A DNA stretch of 64,000 nucleotides from the NCBI RefSeq assembly GCF_003865095.1, contig NZ_BHYK01000015.1, forward strand, positions 50,915 to 114,914, given 5' to 3'. The notes beneath the pieces were generated by a model that was not told where the DNA came from, made no database searches, and worked only from the letters and a program-made list of their open reading frames with translations. Positions 42,693 through 51,860 of the stretch are shown here, one piece after another. The position numbers and the translations under genes were made by a program. Source of the stretch: Clostridium tagluense (GTDB taxonomy: Bacteria; Bacillota; Clostridia; Clostridiales; Clostridiaceae). Position 1 is the stretch's first letter; every line of letters starts with the position of its first letter.

Positions 42693-43257
42693 ATCCAATC
42701 CTCCCAGTAACATTCTTTTTAAGTAATTCTCTACCTCTAAATAATCTAGTTCGTATTGTCCCTTCTGGAATCTTTAACATTTCACTAATTTCTCTAGTAT
42801 TAAATTCCTCATAGTAATATAAAATAATTACTTCCTTATATTTGATAGATAAATTCATAACCTGGTGTAGTAATTCCCGTGACTCTATAGATTTGATTAT
42901 AGTATCATCTAAGCTTTCAGCATCGTACTGCTCATTACAAATTTCACTGTCATAATCTCCATGGCTATTTAGGAGAACCCTCTTTATCCAAAAACTTTTA
43001 AAATAGTCTTTACACACATTGATTGTTATTTTCATAATCCAAGTTTTTTCACTACTATTACCTTTAAAGGAATCATATTTTTTAAATACTTTAATAAACA
43101 CTTCTTGAAAAACATCCTCAGCCTTATTCCTATCCTTAACATATAGAAATGCTACTCTAAGAACATCATCTCCATAACAATTAATAAGCCGCTCTATTTC
43201 CTTGTGGATATCCTTTTTTTCTTCATTGTCCTTTTGAACTAAAAACGCAATAGGCAC
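42682..43257 (-). CDS. ECF RNA polymerase sigma factor
   Basis: 191 residues. Region 2: INCYGDDVLRVAFLYVKDRNKAEDVFQEVFIKVFKKYDSFKGNSSEKTWIMKITINVCKDYFKS. Region 4: LSIKYKEVIILYYYEEFNTREISEMLKIPEGTIRTRLFRGRELLKK. The family layout is that of B. subtilis SigV/SigW-type ECF factors. Start GTG with GGGAGGG 6 nt before. A matching ECF promoter precedes it, so it is probably autoregulated. It overlaps the anti-sigma gene. Confidence 0.94.
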   Translation of the reverse strand: MPIAFLVQKDNEEKKDIHKEIERLINCYGDDVLRVAFLYVKDRNKAEDVFQEVFIKVFKKYDSFKGNSSEKTWIMKITINVCKDYFKSFWIKRVLLNSHGDYDSEICNEQYDAESLDDTIIKSIESRELLHQVMNLSIKYKEVIILYYYEEFNTREISEMLKIPEGTIRTRLFRGRELLKKNVTGRIGYEG

Positions 43258-43283
43258 CTATATCCCTCCCATCCTAAATATTA

Positions 43284-43310
43284 GACGATAATAAAATGAA
43301 TTTTGTTTCA
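43284..43310 (-). promoter_or_regulatory. ECF-type promoter of the sigma factor operon
   Basis: Minus strand TGAAAC (43305-43310), 17-nt spacer, CGTC (43284-43287), the pattern recognised by SigV/SigW-like factors. It lies 27 nt before the GTG start. Confidence 0.78.
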
Positions 43311-43376
43311 TTAATACTATAATAATTTCTTTTAAGTGAAAATAATAGCAATTTATATGAATTTCCATAAAAAAAA

Positions 43377-43420
43377 ATAAGCCAACAAAAATGATAAATC
43401 ATTTTTGTTGGCTTATTTTT
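43377..43420. terminator. Strong bidirectional terminator
   Basis: AATAAGCCAACAAAAATGAT and its complement form a perfect 20-bp stem closed by a single unpaired base, with A/T runs on both sides. On the minus strand it ends the small lysine-rich gene. Confidence 0.88.
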
Positions 43421-43503
43421 TTAGTAAGATATTCGTTTTTTTATAAAATTGGGAATAAAACCAATATTCCTTTAGGATAATTGGCAGTTAAATATGTTTT
43501 GTT

Positions 43504-43596
43504 TTAACCTACTGTATTGCCCTTTTGATTCTTTTTCTGAGTTTTATCTTTTGTATCTTTAGAACCCGATTTCTTTTCTCCACCTTTTTTAGCCAT
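43504..43596 (-). CDS. Lysine-rich microprotein, 30 residues
   Basis: A short gene starting MAKKGGEKKSGSKDTKDKTQ and ending in KKNQKGNTVG, with GAGGTG 6 nt before the ATG and a terminator about 85 nt after the stop. The product is very basic (10 lysines), with no hydrophobic part; it should be disordered and could bind nucleic acid. I do not know the family. It is well spaced from its neighbours and has its own signals, so I think it is real. Confidence 0.6.
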   Translation of the reverse strand: MAKKGGEKKSGSKDTKDKTQKKNQKGNTVG

Positions 43597-43698
43597 GTTA
43601 ATCACCTCTTTAATATATTTTAAAATCATATTTCTTCTAATATTATTTACACTTTATATGATTTAATACATATTATGAGTCTATTAACATGAATATAT

Positions 43699-44841
43699 TT
43701 ATTTATAAATTTCCATTTCACAAATAGCCTTTTCAACTAGTCCATCAATATCTAAAACTGATTCAGACTTAATTATCTCAATTAACCTTGGCTTTGTTTT
43801 TGGATGTTTAGGAACAAAAATTGTACAACAATCTTCATAAGGTAAAATAGAAGTTTCATAAGTTGCTATCTTTCTTGAAACATCCATAATATCTATTTTA
43901 TCCATAGCCACTAGTGGCCTGAAAACTGGTCTATCAGAAACATCATCACTTACTACAAGGCCTTCCATAGTTTGACTAGCTACTTGACCTATGCTTTCTC
44001 CAGTAGTTACTGAATTTATTCCATATTTTTCAGCAAGAGCACAGGCAAGTCTCATCATAAATCTTCTCATAATTATTGTTAATTCATCTTCTCTGCACTT
44101 TTCTATAATTTGCATTTGAATTTCAGTAAAAGGTACTACATACAAAGTTAATTTCCCAGTGTATTCTTTTAGAATATCAGTTAATTGTTTTACCTTATCC
44201 TTTGCCCTTTCACTAGTATATGGATGGCTATGATAATAAACCGCATGCAGTTCTACACCACGCCTTGCCATCATATAACCTGCTACAGGTGAGTCTATAC
44301 CTCCAGATAACATAAGCATAGTGCTACCATTCATTCCATAAGGTAACCCACCCACTGCCTTGATCCTCTTAGCATATATGTATGCCTTATTTCTTATTTC
44401 TACATTTATAGTACACTTAGGATTATGTACATCTACACTTACTCCTTCATTATTTTGTAATATATAAGCCCCTACTTTTCTACTTACTTCCAATGAATTC
44501 ATACTAAAGCCTTTATTTGCTCTATTGGTTTGTACTTTAAAAGTCTTAGCGGGATCTTCTTCAAGTTCTATAAGTGCTTGCTTTTGAATTTCCTCAAGGG
44601 TTGCTTCAATTTCTGTAACAATGCAAATCTCCATTATTCCAAAAACATTTTTAACCTTTTCAATAATTTTCTCCATATGCTGCGAACATATAAACCATCT
44701 TCCTGAGTCCTCAACAAATTCGTACTCTATGTCTGTTAGTACGTTTTTTATATTATCTTTAAGTTTTTTTTCAAATTTACCTCTGTTTAGTCCCTTTAAA
44801 AAGATTTCTGGGGCATATTTTACTAAAATCAATTTTCTCAT
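43699..44841 (-). CDS. thiI: tRNA 4-thiouridine synthase ThiI
   Basis: 380 residues, the short form without the C-terminal rhodanese domain, common in Firmicutes. Ferredoxin-like and THUMP domains fill the first 165 residues. The PP-loop ATP site is LMLSGGIDSPVAGYMMARRG, followed by HAVYYHSHPYTSERAKDKV. It sulfurates tRNA U8 and/or supplies sulfur for thiamine. It follows the cysteine desulfurase gene by 38 nt; that enzyme is the expected sulfur donor. GAGGAGA ribosome site. Confidence 0.95.
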   Translation of the reverse strand: MRKLILVKYAPEIFLKGLNRGKFEKKLKDNIKNVLTDIEYEFVEDSGRWFICSQHMEKIIEKVKNVFGIMEICIVTEIEATLEEIQKQALIELEEDPAKTFKVQTNRANKGFSMNSLEVSRKVGAYILQNNEGVSVDVHNPKCTINVEIRNKAYIYAKRIKAVGGLPYGMNGSTMLMLSGGIDSPVAGYMMARRGVELHAVYYHSHPYTSERAKDKVKQLTDILKEYTGKLTLYVVPFTEIQMQIIEKCREDELTIIMRRFMMRLACALAEKYGINSVTTGESIGQVASQTMEGLVVSDDVSDRPVFRPLVAMDKIDIMDVSRKIATYETSILPYEDCCTIFVPKHPKTKPRLIEIIKSESVLDIDGLVEKAICEMEIYK

Positions 44842-44879
44842 CTATTCGCTCTCCTCTTTTTCTTATATAGACTTAGCCT

Positions 44880-46025
44880 TTATCTTTTGTTTAGCTTTCT
44901 CAAAAATTTTAGTGATTTGTTAAGCTCACATATAACATAGTCTATTTGTTCTTTATTATTATCTTCTGAAAAACTAAATCGTATAGTTCCCTTTTGCTCC
45001 TCTAAACTTCTTCCAAGAGCCTTTAATACTTCACTATTTTTATTAGGGTTTTTAGCTGAACATGCTGAACCTGTAGACACATATATGCCCTTTTCTTCTA
45101 AGGAATGAAGAAGCACCTCCCCTTTGACACCAATAAATGATACATTTAGTATATAAGGTGTAAAACTATCTTCAAGCTTGCTATTAATTATAGCGCCATC
45201 TAGCTCAGACAATTTATCTATGAAATATTTCTTTATCTCTAAAACATTGTTAAAATTTACATGCTGATTTTTACACATAATTTTCACTGCGGTTCCAAAT
45301 CCAACAATCCCAGCAAGATTTTCTGTACCTGACCTTAAATTTCTTTCTTGTCCTCCACCATTTATTAAGCTAATAGGTATGAGACCCTTCCGTACATATG
45401 CAAATCCAATTCCGCGAGGACCATGGATTTTATGTGCACTAGTAGATAATAAATCAATATTATATTTTTCTACATCAATAGGAATTTTCCCATAACTTTG
45501 CACTGCATCTACGTGAAATTTAGCTCTATTACTTTTTGTTTTAATTAATTTTCCTATAAGCTCAAGATCCTGTATAACCCCTACCTCGTTGTTAACATGC
45601 ATTATACTAACAATTTGAGTATCGCGATTTATACTACTGCTGAGCTGCTCTATATCTATTCTACCACTTTCATCTACATCAATATATGTAACCTTTGTTC
45701 CTAAATCTTCTAATGCCTTAAATGTGTTTGCTACACTTGAATGCTCAATTTTAGTAGTTATTATATGAGACCCAGGTCTCACAAACCCCTTTATGAGAAA
45801 ATTATTACTTTCGCTTCCTCCTGATGTAAATATTATTTCCTCGCTTATAGCATTTATACTACTGGCAATATTCACTCTTGTTTCCCTAAGTTTTTGCTCT
45901 GCCTTAAACCCTAAACTATGAGCTGAAGATGGGTTACCATAATAATTTCTCATAGTACTACATACATCCTCAATAACCTCTTCATAAGGCATAGTTGTTG
46001 CACTATTATCTAAGTATACTTCCAT
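44880..46025 (-). CDS. nifS: Cysteine desulfurase (NifS/IscS family, ThiI partner)
   Basis: 381 residues from the chosen start. MEVYLDNSATT is the usual opening. The PLP lysine is in LLSTSAHKIHGPRGIGF, and the catalytic cysteine loop is VSTGSACSAKNPNKNSEVL. It releases sulfur from cysteine as a protein persulfide. I chose the ATG at 46023-46025; the frame opens 27 nt earlier at an ATG that lacks a ribosome site. The gene precedes thiI directly, so it is the specialised donor for tRNA thiolation (like NifZ in B. subtilis). Confidence 0.94.
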   Translation of the reverse strand: MEVYLDNSATTMPYEEVIEDVCSTMRNYYGNPSSAHSLGFKAEQKLRETRVNIASSINAISEEIIFTSGGSESNNFLIKGFVRPGSHIITTKIEHSSVANTFKALEDLGTKVTYIDVDESGRIDIEQLSSSINRDTQIVSIMHVNNEVGVIQDLELIGKLIKTKSNRAKFHVDAVQSYGKIPIDVEKYNIDLLSTSAHKIHGPRGIGFAYVRKGLIPISLINGGGQERNLRSGTENLAGIVGFGTAVKIMCKNQHVNFNNVLEIKKYFIDKLSELDGAIINSKLEDSFTPYILNVSFIGVKGEVLLHSLEEKGIYVSTGSACSAKNPNKNSEVLKALGRSLEEQKGTIRFSFSEDNNKEQIDYVICELNKSLKFLRKLNKR

Positions 46026-46262
46026 AATTCTATATCTCTCCTCTTCAAACATCCACTAAAATTACTCAATCAATTCTTAGTGTTTTGCTCTGATATAGTT
46101 AATTATAAATATTTTAATTATTATTGTCAATAAATAAAAAACATTCATTTGGGCTAATGTCAATTTCTATGGTAAAATAAATTTATCCAAATATATAATT
46201 TATCTACTGATATTTCATTAATTTCACTTAATTTATCAATTCATTTTAGAGGGAGTGCATCT

Positions 46263-47315
46263 ATGAGACCAAAGGTTAAAAGTATAAGCATTTACGAGTT
46301 AAAGCCAAATATGATTTTAGCCGAAGATTTAATACTAAATGGCTTAAATTTACTTACAAAGGAAAGTGCATTAAATAGTTCCATAATTAAAAAAATACTA
46401 GATTTTTATCCATCAAACACTATATCTATTAATGATTTTGAACAAGCAATGGAGGAACCTATTTCGCAACGTTTAACCCAAACTGAAAAAGTACTAAATA
46501 ATTTTTCAAATCGCATAGATAATTTTTTAAATAGTATAGATAATAATCCTGAGCTCGACTTAACAGAAATACGAGTTATGTCTAAAGAAATTTTAGATGA
46601 TCTTAATGATTATGGCTCTATTTTAAAAAGTATATCAAGTTCTAGAAATATAGATGATTATCTTATACGCCATTGTGTAAATGTTGCATTTTTAAGTTCT
46701 ATGCTAGGTAGATGGTTAAATTTACCTAATAGAGATTTAACACTTTTAACTTATAGTGCTTTTCTTCATGATATCGGTAAAACGAAAGTTAGCCCCAGTA
46801 TATTAAATAAATCTTCAAAACTCACAAAATTAGAGTTTGACCAAATTAAAAAACATTCGGTTTACTCTTATGAATTTGTACGCAATATTCCTTATTTGGA
46901 CGAGTCCGTGAGTTTAGGTGTTCTTATGCATCATGAACGTATAGACGGTTCTGGTTATCCCTTACATTTGAAAGAAGATAAAATTAGTGTTTTTGCAAAA
47001 ATAATAGGAATTGCAGATATGTTTGATGCAATGACCGCGGATAAAGTTTATGGCAAAAAACAAAACCCCTTTGTTGCATTAGAAATTATGCAACATGATT
47101 GCATGGGTTTATTTGATTATAATTATCTCACTACCTTTATCACACAAATGTCAAACTACTACACTGGTGAAATGGTTAAGCTGAGTGATGGTTCTATAGG
47201 AAAGGTAATTAAAATAGACATAAATAATATTGCAAGGCCTCTCATTTCTATTGATTCAAATTTTATTGATTTAAGCATTGAAAAGAATATATTTATTACA
47301 GAACTTATAACCTAA
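46263..47315 (+). CDS. HD-GYP domain cyclic-di-GMP phosphodiesterase
   Basis: 350 residues. N-terminal part (about 1-115) without a clear domain; then HD-GYP: HCVNVAFLSSMLGR, HDIGKTKVSPSILNKSSKLTKLEFDQIKKH, and the signature HHERIDGSGYP. The C-terminal part with YTGEMVKLSDGSIGKVIKI is common in clostridial HD-GYP proteins. No membrane segment. The enzyme should hydrolyse c-di-GMP in the cytosol. GAGGGAG ribosome site 8 nt before the ATG. Confidence 0.93.
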   Translation: MRPKVKSISIYELKPNMILAEDLILNGLNLLTKESALNSSIIKKILDFYPSNTISINDFEQAMEEPISQRLTQTEKVLNNFSNRIDNFLNSIDNNPELDLTEIRVMSKEILDDLNDYGSILKSISSSRNIDDYLIRHCVNVAFLSSMLGRWLNLPNRDLTLLTYSAFLHDIGKTKVSPSILNKSSKLTKLEFDQIKKHSVYSYEFVRNIPYLDESVSLGVLMHHERIDGSGYPLHLKEDKISVFAKIIGIADMFDAMTADKVYGKKQNPFVALEIMQHDCMGLFDYNYLTTFITQMSNYYTGEMVKLSDGSIGKVIKIDINNIARPLISIDSNFIDLSIEKNIFITELIT

Positions 47316-47382
47316 TCACAATAAACTTCTCATTTTTTAAAAATAAAAAGGCAAAGATGCCTCATATATTAAAGGAGTGCTA

Positions 47383-48285
47383 ATGATGAAAAATACAGAC
47401 AAAAAAAAGAGTATTCTCGCTGATATGTCTTTACTACTAGTTGCAATTGTTTGGGGTGGCGGATTTATAGCTGTAAAAGGTGCTTTAGATAGTGTTACAC
47501 CTTTTTATATTATGGCAATGCGGTTTGGTATTTCTGCCATAATTATGCTCTTAGTTTTCAGAAAAAAAATTAAACATATTACTAAAAATCAGCTAGCGGT
47601 TGGAACTTTGGTTGGACTTCTCCTTTTTTTAGGCTTTGCTGCTCAAACTATTGGTATGAAATATACAACTGCTGGTAAAAATGCTTTTTTAACTGGAACT
47701 AATGTAGTTATTGTACCCTTTCTTTATTGGATAATTAGCAAAAGAAAGCCAGATTCTTATTCTTTAGCATCAGCTTTCCTATGTTTTATAGGAATAGGAA
47801 TGCTCACCTTAGATGGAGGTATACACATCGGACTTGGAGACGGTTTGACTTTAATATGTGCAGTATTTTTTGCAGCTCATATAGTTTCTGTTGGGTTTTT
47901 TACGCAAAAAGTTGGTGCTATAACCCTTGTAATACTACAGTTAGGTTCCGCTGCAGTTTTCTCACTTATAGCTGCTTTAATCTATGAACCAGTACCAGCG
48001 CAAATGAATTCAGATACAATTTTTGCAATTGGTTATTTAGCAATTTTCAGTACAATGTTTGCATTCATTATACAAAATGTAGCACAGAAATATACCACCT
48101 CCACTCACGCTGCTATTATTTTATGTTTAGAATCAGTTTTCGGCTCTATTTTATCTGTTATAATGCTTAATGAAGTATTTACCTCAAAGATGGTCATAGG
48201 TTGTATAACTATATTTTTAGCAATTATAACAACAGAAACTAAATGGGATTTCTTAAAAACAAAGAAAATATCAGCTAGTAGTTAA
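47383..48285 (+). CDS. EamA/DMT-family transporter
   Basis: 300 residues with ten membrane helices in two EamA repeats (about 10-140 and 150-290). Typical sequence: DMSLLLVAIVWGGGFIAVKGALDSVTPFYIMAMRF and, in the second half, AAIILCLESVFGSILSVIMLNE. Drug/metabolite exporter family; substrate unknown. AAGGAG lies 5 nt before the first of two adjacent ATGs (47383 and 47386). Followed by a hairpin shared with the convergent phosphoesterase gene. Confidence 0.92.
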   Translation: MMKNTDKKKSILADMSLLLVAIVWGGGFIAVKGALDSVTPFYIMAMRFGISAIIMLLVFRKKIKHITKNQLAVGTLVGLLLFLGFAAQTIGMKYTTAGKNAFLTGTNVVIVPFLYWIISKRKPDSYSLASAFLCFIGIGMLTLDGGIHIGLGDGLTLICAVFFAAHIVSVGFFTQKVGAITLVILQLGSAAVFSLIAALIYEPVPAQMNSDTIFAIGYLAIFSTMFAFIIQNVAQKYTTSTHAAIILCLESVFGSILSVIMLNEVFTSKMVIGCITIFLAIITTETKWDFLKTKKISASS

Positions 48286-48297
48286 CTTAATTACATA

Positions 48298-48348
48298 AAA
48301 ATATAGAAAACCTATGGGCAAAATCATTACCCATGGGTTTTCTATATT
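48298..48348. terminator. Bidirectional terminator between DMT transporter and phosphoesterase
   Basis: ATATAGAAAACC(T)ATGGG and CCCATGGGTTTTCTATAT form a long stem around AATCATTA; T runs on both sides. It overlaps the last codons of the phosphoesterase gene. Confidence 0.85.
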
Positions 48349-48938
48349 TCAACAATATGGTATTTAAATGCGTTTATAAGAGTAGTAGTGTTATAAATCA
48401 TTTTCCTTTCACCTTTTGCATAATCCAAATGCTGATGACCGTAAAAAAAATATTTCGGAGAGTATTTATTTAAAATATCTATAAACACTTCAAAACCCTG
48501 ATGACAAGGATCTTTTGCATCCCATATGCCTTTTGCTGGTGAATGAGTTACTAATATATCAAATCCTTTATTCTTCCATAAACTCAATTTTAATTTTGAA
48601 GCTCGTTTGCTCATTTCCTTTTGTGAATATTGAAAAGGGCCACTATTATAGTCGATAGATCCTCCAAGTCCTAGTATTCTAAGATTTTTATATACAAAAA
48701 TCTTACCATCAATAGAGATACATCCAGCTGGTGGGGTTTTTAAGTAATTTACATCATGATTACCATTAACATAAAGCAGGGGTGCTTTAATCATATTAGC
48801 TATATATTCTAGATAATCTGCTTTTAAATCTCCACAGGATATTACCAGCTCAATTTCACTAAATCTTTCATAATCAAAGTGATCCGAAATATAACTATCT
48901 TCAATATCTGAAACTAATAATACTTTAACTTTAATCAC
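48342..48938 (-). CDS. Calcineurin-like metallophosphoesterase
   Basis: 198 residues. Metal-binding motifs: VLLVSDIEDSYI (D-x-H replaced by D-x-E), ISCGDLK, GNHD in LLYVNGNHDVNYL, THSP and GHQHLD. It belongs to the small MPP family near YfcE/DNA-repair-like phosphoesterases. The first motif has glutamate where the usual one has histidine (SDIED versus SDxHG), so metal site 1 may be altered. Start GTG, ribosome site weak (AGATGAG). It follows the remains of a BMP-family gene on the same strand. Confidence 0.85.
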   Translation of the reverse strand: MIKVKVLLVSDIEDSYISDHFDYERFSEIELVISCGDLKADYLEYIANMIKAPLLYVNGNHDVNYLKTPPAGCISIDGKIFVYKNLRILGLGGSIDYNSGPFQYSQKEMSKRASKLKLSLWKNKGFDILVTHSPAKGIWDAKDPCHQGFEVFIDILNKYSPKYFFYGHQHLDYAKGERKMIYNTTTLINAFKYHIVEI

Positions 48939-48957
48939 CTACTCATCTTTTGAAATT

Positions 48958-50155
48958 CTATTCCTCCACAGGAAGTTCTCCTACCACATTATCCACAAAA
49001 AACTTACACGTTTAGATTCAGTACTAAATATACCTTTAAAACTACCATTTACAATATTTCTAAGTATTTTCTCATAAAACGCTCCTAAGTCCCATGTAAT
49101 TAAACCATAGTTTACTTCAGGTATCCATTTTTCCTCCTTTTGGCTATATTCTAAGGAATATAAGCCAAAATCTCTGGAACCCTTACCTAAAGCTGTTAAA
49201 TCATTTTGCATTATAAATATCTATATATCCTATAATATTTGATTTTGTGATTGTACCTGCAATAAGACCCATTAAAAATCTTGGTTCATGAGAGCGCCCA
49301 AAATAAGTGCTTACATTTCTAAAAGCTTTTACTGGAGAACAATTAAAAAACTTAATATTATCATATTTTAAAGCTGCTCTCAAAGTTATATTAAGGTAAC
49401 ATGATTTTCTCTTTGTTTCTATAAATTCATCTGAAATGCCATATATTTTTATATACTCTAGGAATGCATCCCCAGTGGTAATATTTAATTTATCTCCACC
49501 TAATTCATAAAATATGTTCCTAAAGGGTGAATAAACATTTTTTAAAAAATGCTTATATTTGTTTGAAAACAAGGTAAGCTTTGGATTATATTCATCCAAA
49601 TACTTGCCAAGTTGAGTAAAACTACCTTGACAGGTAAACCAAATAGCATTTATCCCTGTGTTATTGTTAAAATCTAAAAATTCATAATATATTTTATTGT
49701 TTAAATCCATCTCGTCTCTTTTAGGAACTAGCCTAGTAATTTCTCCTTCTATTGCATAAGCATCTACATATTTTAATACACTTACCCTCTTATTTCCCTC
49801 CATAACATAAAACTCATTCATGTACTCATACATTTTTATAGTGTCATTTATTCCATCATTAATATGATGAGCATAGACTGCTTGCCATTTCGTAGAAAAC
49901 TCACTGTCTTCTCCCGCTAGAGGAAGGAAATTCATTGCAAAATCTCTACTTCTTGTATAAAAGTAAGTTCCTAATATCTTTTTTAATGGAACACTTTTTA
50001 TTCCTAAGGGAATTTCTGCTACTATGTCTAACTTTTTTTAAAATGCTATCTAAGGATGATATATGCCCTGATTTTCCTTTAGATATGTCCACATAATATC
50101 TAAGTTTAGCTAATTTACTAGCCTTTTTAAATTCTTCAACAGCTGAAAAATTCAT
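48958..50155 (-). pseudogene. Decayed BMP-family (Med-like) protein gene
   Basis: Three frames together look like the clostridial BMP-family protein with an N-terminal ParB-like module. Frame 1 (from 50155, good ribosome site AAGGAGTGAG) runs to ILKK in a seven-A tract near 50033-50039. In the next frame the product continues LDIVAEIPLGIKSVPLKKILG ... MNFLPLAGEDSEFSTKWQ and EFYVMEGNKRVSVLKY to IIGYIDIYNAK near 49201. About 90 residues of the ligand-binding core are then missing. A third frame resumes NDLTALGKGSRDFGLYSLE, and a fourth gives FFVDNVVGELPVEE to 48958. At least three lesions. Confidence 0.8.
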
Positions 50156-50190
50156 CCCACTCACTCCTTAGGGTTTTGATAAATCTATCA

Positions 50191-51069
50191 TCAACAAGAA
50201 ATATTTTCACTAATATATCCAACCTTATATGATTTACATGCACCAGCTATAGTTACTTTATATTTAGCAATAGCTTTTCTCTTTTGCAAAACGTTTTGTT
50301 CTTTTTCAAAAGACTGAATACAATCCTTATGGATTATAACTGTTTTCCTATCTAGTTTTCTAAACCTCATAACAACAAAATGCTTACCATAATACAAACC
50401 ATTGTCTTTAAATCTTATATTGTGCCAAAATAATAAAATAGGTATTAGTAAAAAACCATAGTATCCATAAGGAATAAAAATAGTTATTAGGCCTATTATC
50501 ATAGCCTCTTTTAATAATCTAAATAATAAAAATCCATTTAAAGCTTTTTCTGGTGAATTCCTTAAGTCATAAGTTATATTCATTTCAGGTAAAATTTCTT
50601 CGAAAAATTTATTTAGCACTTTACTCTTGGCTATAGGACAAATCATTTTGCTTTTACCTTTGTTTTTTCCACAACCTATAGTTTCTACCTTTAATGAAAA
50701 ATACCCTAAGGGCTTTTTAATAATCCCCTCTACTATTATTAAACTTTGAATTCCTTTTATTGGAATAACCATTTCCTTTTTATGAAATAATCCATAGGAT
50801 AGTTTAATATCATTTGTGTCTCGTATAACTGTAAAATTATAATATTTTATTATAGTTACAACAACACATATTATCCATGAAACAAATAACATAATAAAAA
50901 TCACTCTATCCTCAATCTTAAAGTAAACAGATACAATTATAAATAATAATACTAAGATACTACTATACATTGTTGCCATCATAAATAAATCTTTTAAAGG
51001 TGTAGTGAACTCTTTTGCGCATTCTTGTACTTGATTTTCATTTCCATCTTTATTATTTATTTCTCTCAT
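50191..51069 (-). CDS. PH-domain membrane protein, YdbT-like, short form
   Basis: 292 residues. Two helices near 33-50 and 58-75 (MYSSILVLLFIIVSVYF; VIFIMLFVSWIICVVVTIIKYY), a bacterial PH domain (NDIKLSYGLFHKKEMVIPIKGIQSLIIVEGIIKKPLGYFSLKVETIG), another pair of helices (about 190-220) and a final PH-like segment. YdbT proteins usually have about 480 residues with an extra N-terminal helix pair and PH domain, which is absent here. The start overlaps the stop of the preceding gene (ATGA), with GGAGAG before it, so it is translated as it stands. Function of the family is unclear. Confidence 0.75.
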   Translation of the reverse strand: MREINNKDGNENQVQECAKEFTTPLKDLFMMATMYSSILVLLFIIVSVYFKIEDRVIFIMLFVSWIICVVVTIIKYYNFTVIRDTNDIKLSYGLFHKKEMVIPIKGIQSLIIVEGIIKKPLGYFSLKVETIGCGKNKGKSKMICPIAKSKVLNKFFEEILPEMNITYDLRNSPEKALNGFLLFRLLKEAMIIGLITIFIPYGYYGFLLIPILLFWHNIRFKDNGLYYGKHFVVMRFRKLDRKTVIIHKDCIQSFEKEQNVLQKRKAIAKYKVTIAGACKSYKVGYISENISC

Positions 51070-51524
51070 ATACTTCTCTCCTGAACAATTTTTGAAATAC
51101 TAAGCTGTACTTTTTTTCCTGCTTCACTTTCCAAATAAGGGATTACATAATATCCCCCATCAGTATGCACAGTTAAATTTATAAGCCTATATTTTCTTAA
51201 AAAAACTCCTTGCTTCATATCAACGTACTTAACTCTTTTCATAGGAATAACTACATTTTTTTCATTGAATATTCCATATCTTAAAATGATTTTTTCCCTA
51301 TCTATTTGATATCTATATTTTTCATATCTATATTTTGACATAATTAAAGAATTTATAAAGAAAACTAATGCTAATCCATACATACTACAAATTATCACAT
51401 ATTTCCATAAAATATTGAATTCTAAAGATATATTTAATGCCACAGCAATTGCTAAAAATATCCCAGTTGTTATTAATCCTTTTATTGTCCATATTTTTCG
51501 TGAATATGCTGAAATTTTTTTCAT
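51066..51524 (-). CDS. PH-domain membrane protein, YdbS-like
   Basis: 152 residues. Two helices (IWTIKGLITTGIFLAIAVALNI; WKYVIICSMYGLALVFFINSLI) and a PH domain (YRYQIDREKIILRYGIFNEKNVVIPMKRVKYVDMKQGVFLRKYRLINLTVHTDGG). This is the DUF304/bPH2 pattern of YdbS, normally paired with YdbT as here. I chose the third in-frame ATG (51522-51524), 5 nt after GGAGG; the two earlier ones lack a ribosome site. Overlaps the next gene by 4 nt. Confidence 0.88.
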   Translation of the reverse strand: MKKISAYSRKIWTIKGLITTGIFLAIAVALNISLEFNILWKYVIICSMYGLALVFFINSLIMSKYRYEKYRYQIDREKIILRYGIFNEKNVVIPMKRVKYVDMKQGVFLRKYRLINLTVHTDGGYYVIPYLESEAGKKVQLSISKIVQERSI

Positions 51525-51860
51525 ACTAACCTCCATACTCATGTTTTTTTCATTTTCCTATATATTATATTAAAATAGCATTACTTAGTTGCTTATTACT
51601 ATTATACCTTATTGCTAATGCATATTTGATATTTAATATGTTATTTTAGTATTTTAGTCTAAAATTCATGTAAAGTCCATTATTAAATTTATTAATAATA
51701 AATAGTTATAAATCTTTTATAACTACTTTACAAATCATTCATTAAATAGCATAAATTTTAATAAATTATCCATCAATAAATAAAAAAAACATGCTATAAT
51801 GAGATTGTAAGGTCACTGGTAAAATTGGTAAAATAAAAAAATTTAAAGGATGGGTAAAAT
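51525..51860. other. Divergent intergenic region with an extended -10 promoter
   Basis: AT-rich. It contains an inverted repeat AGTTATAA-ATCTT-TTATAACT (about 51705-51726) and a TGCTATAAT extended -10 at 51792-51800 oriented toward the CBS gene, with a weak -35. No small gene recognised. Confidence 0.5.
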
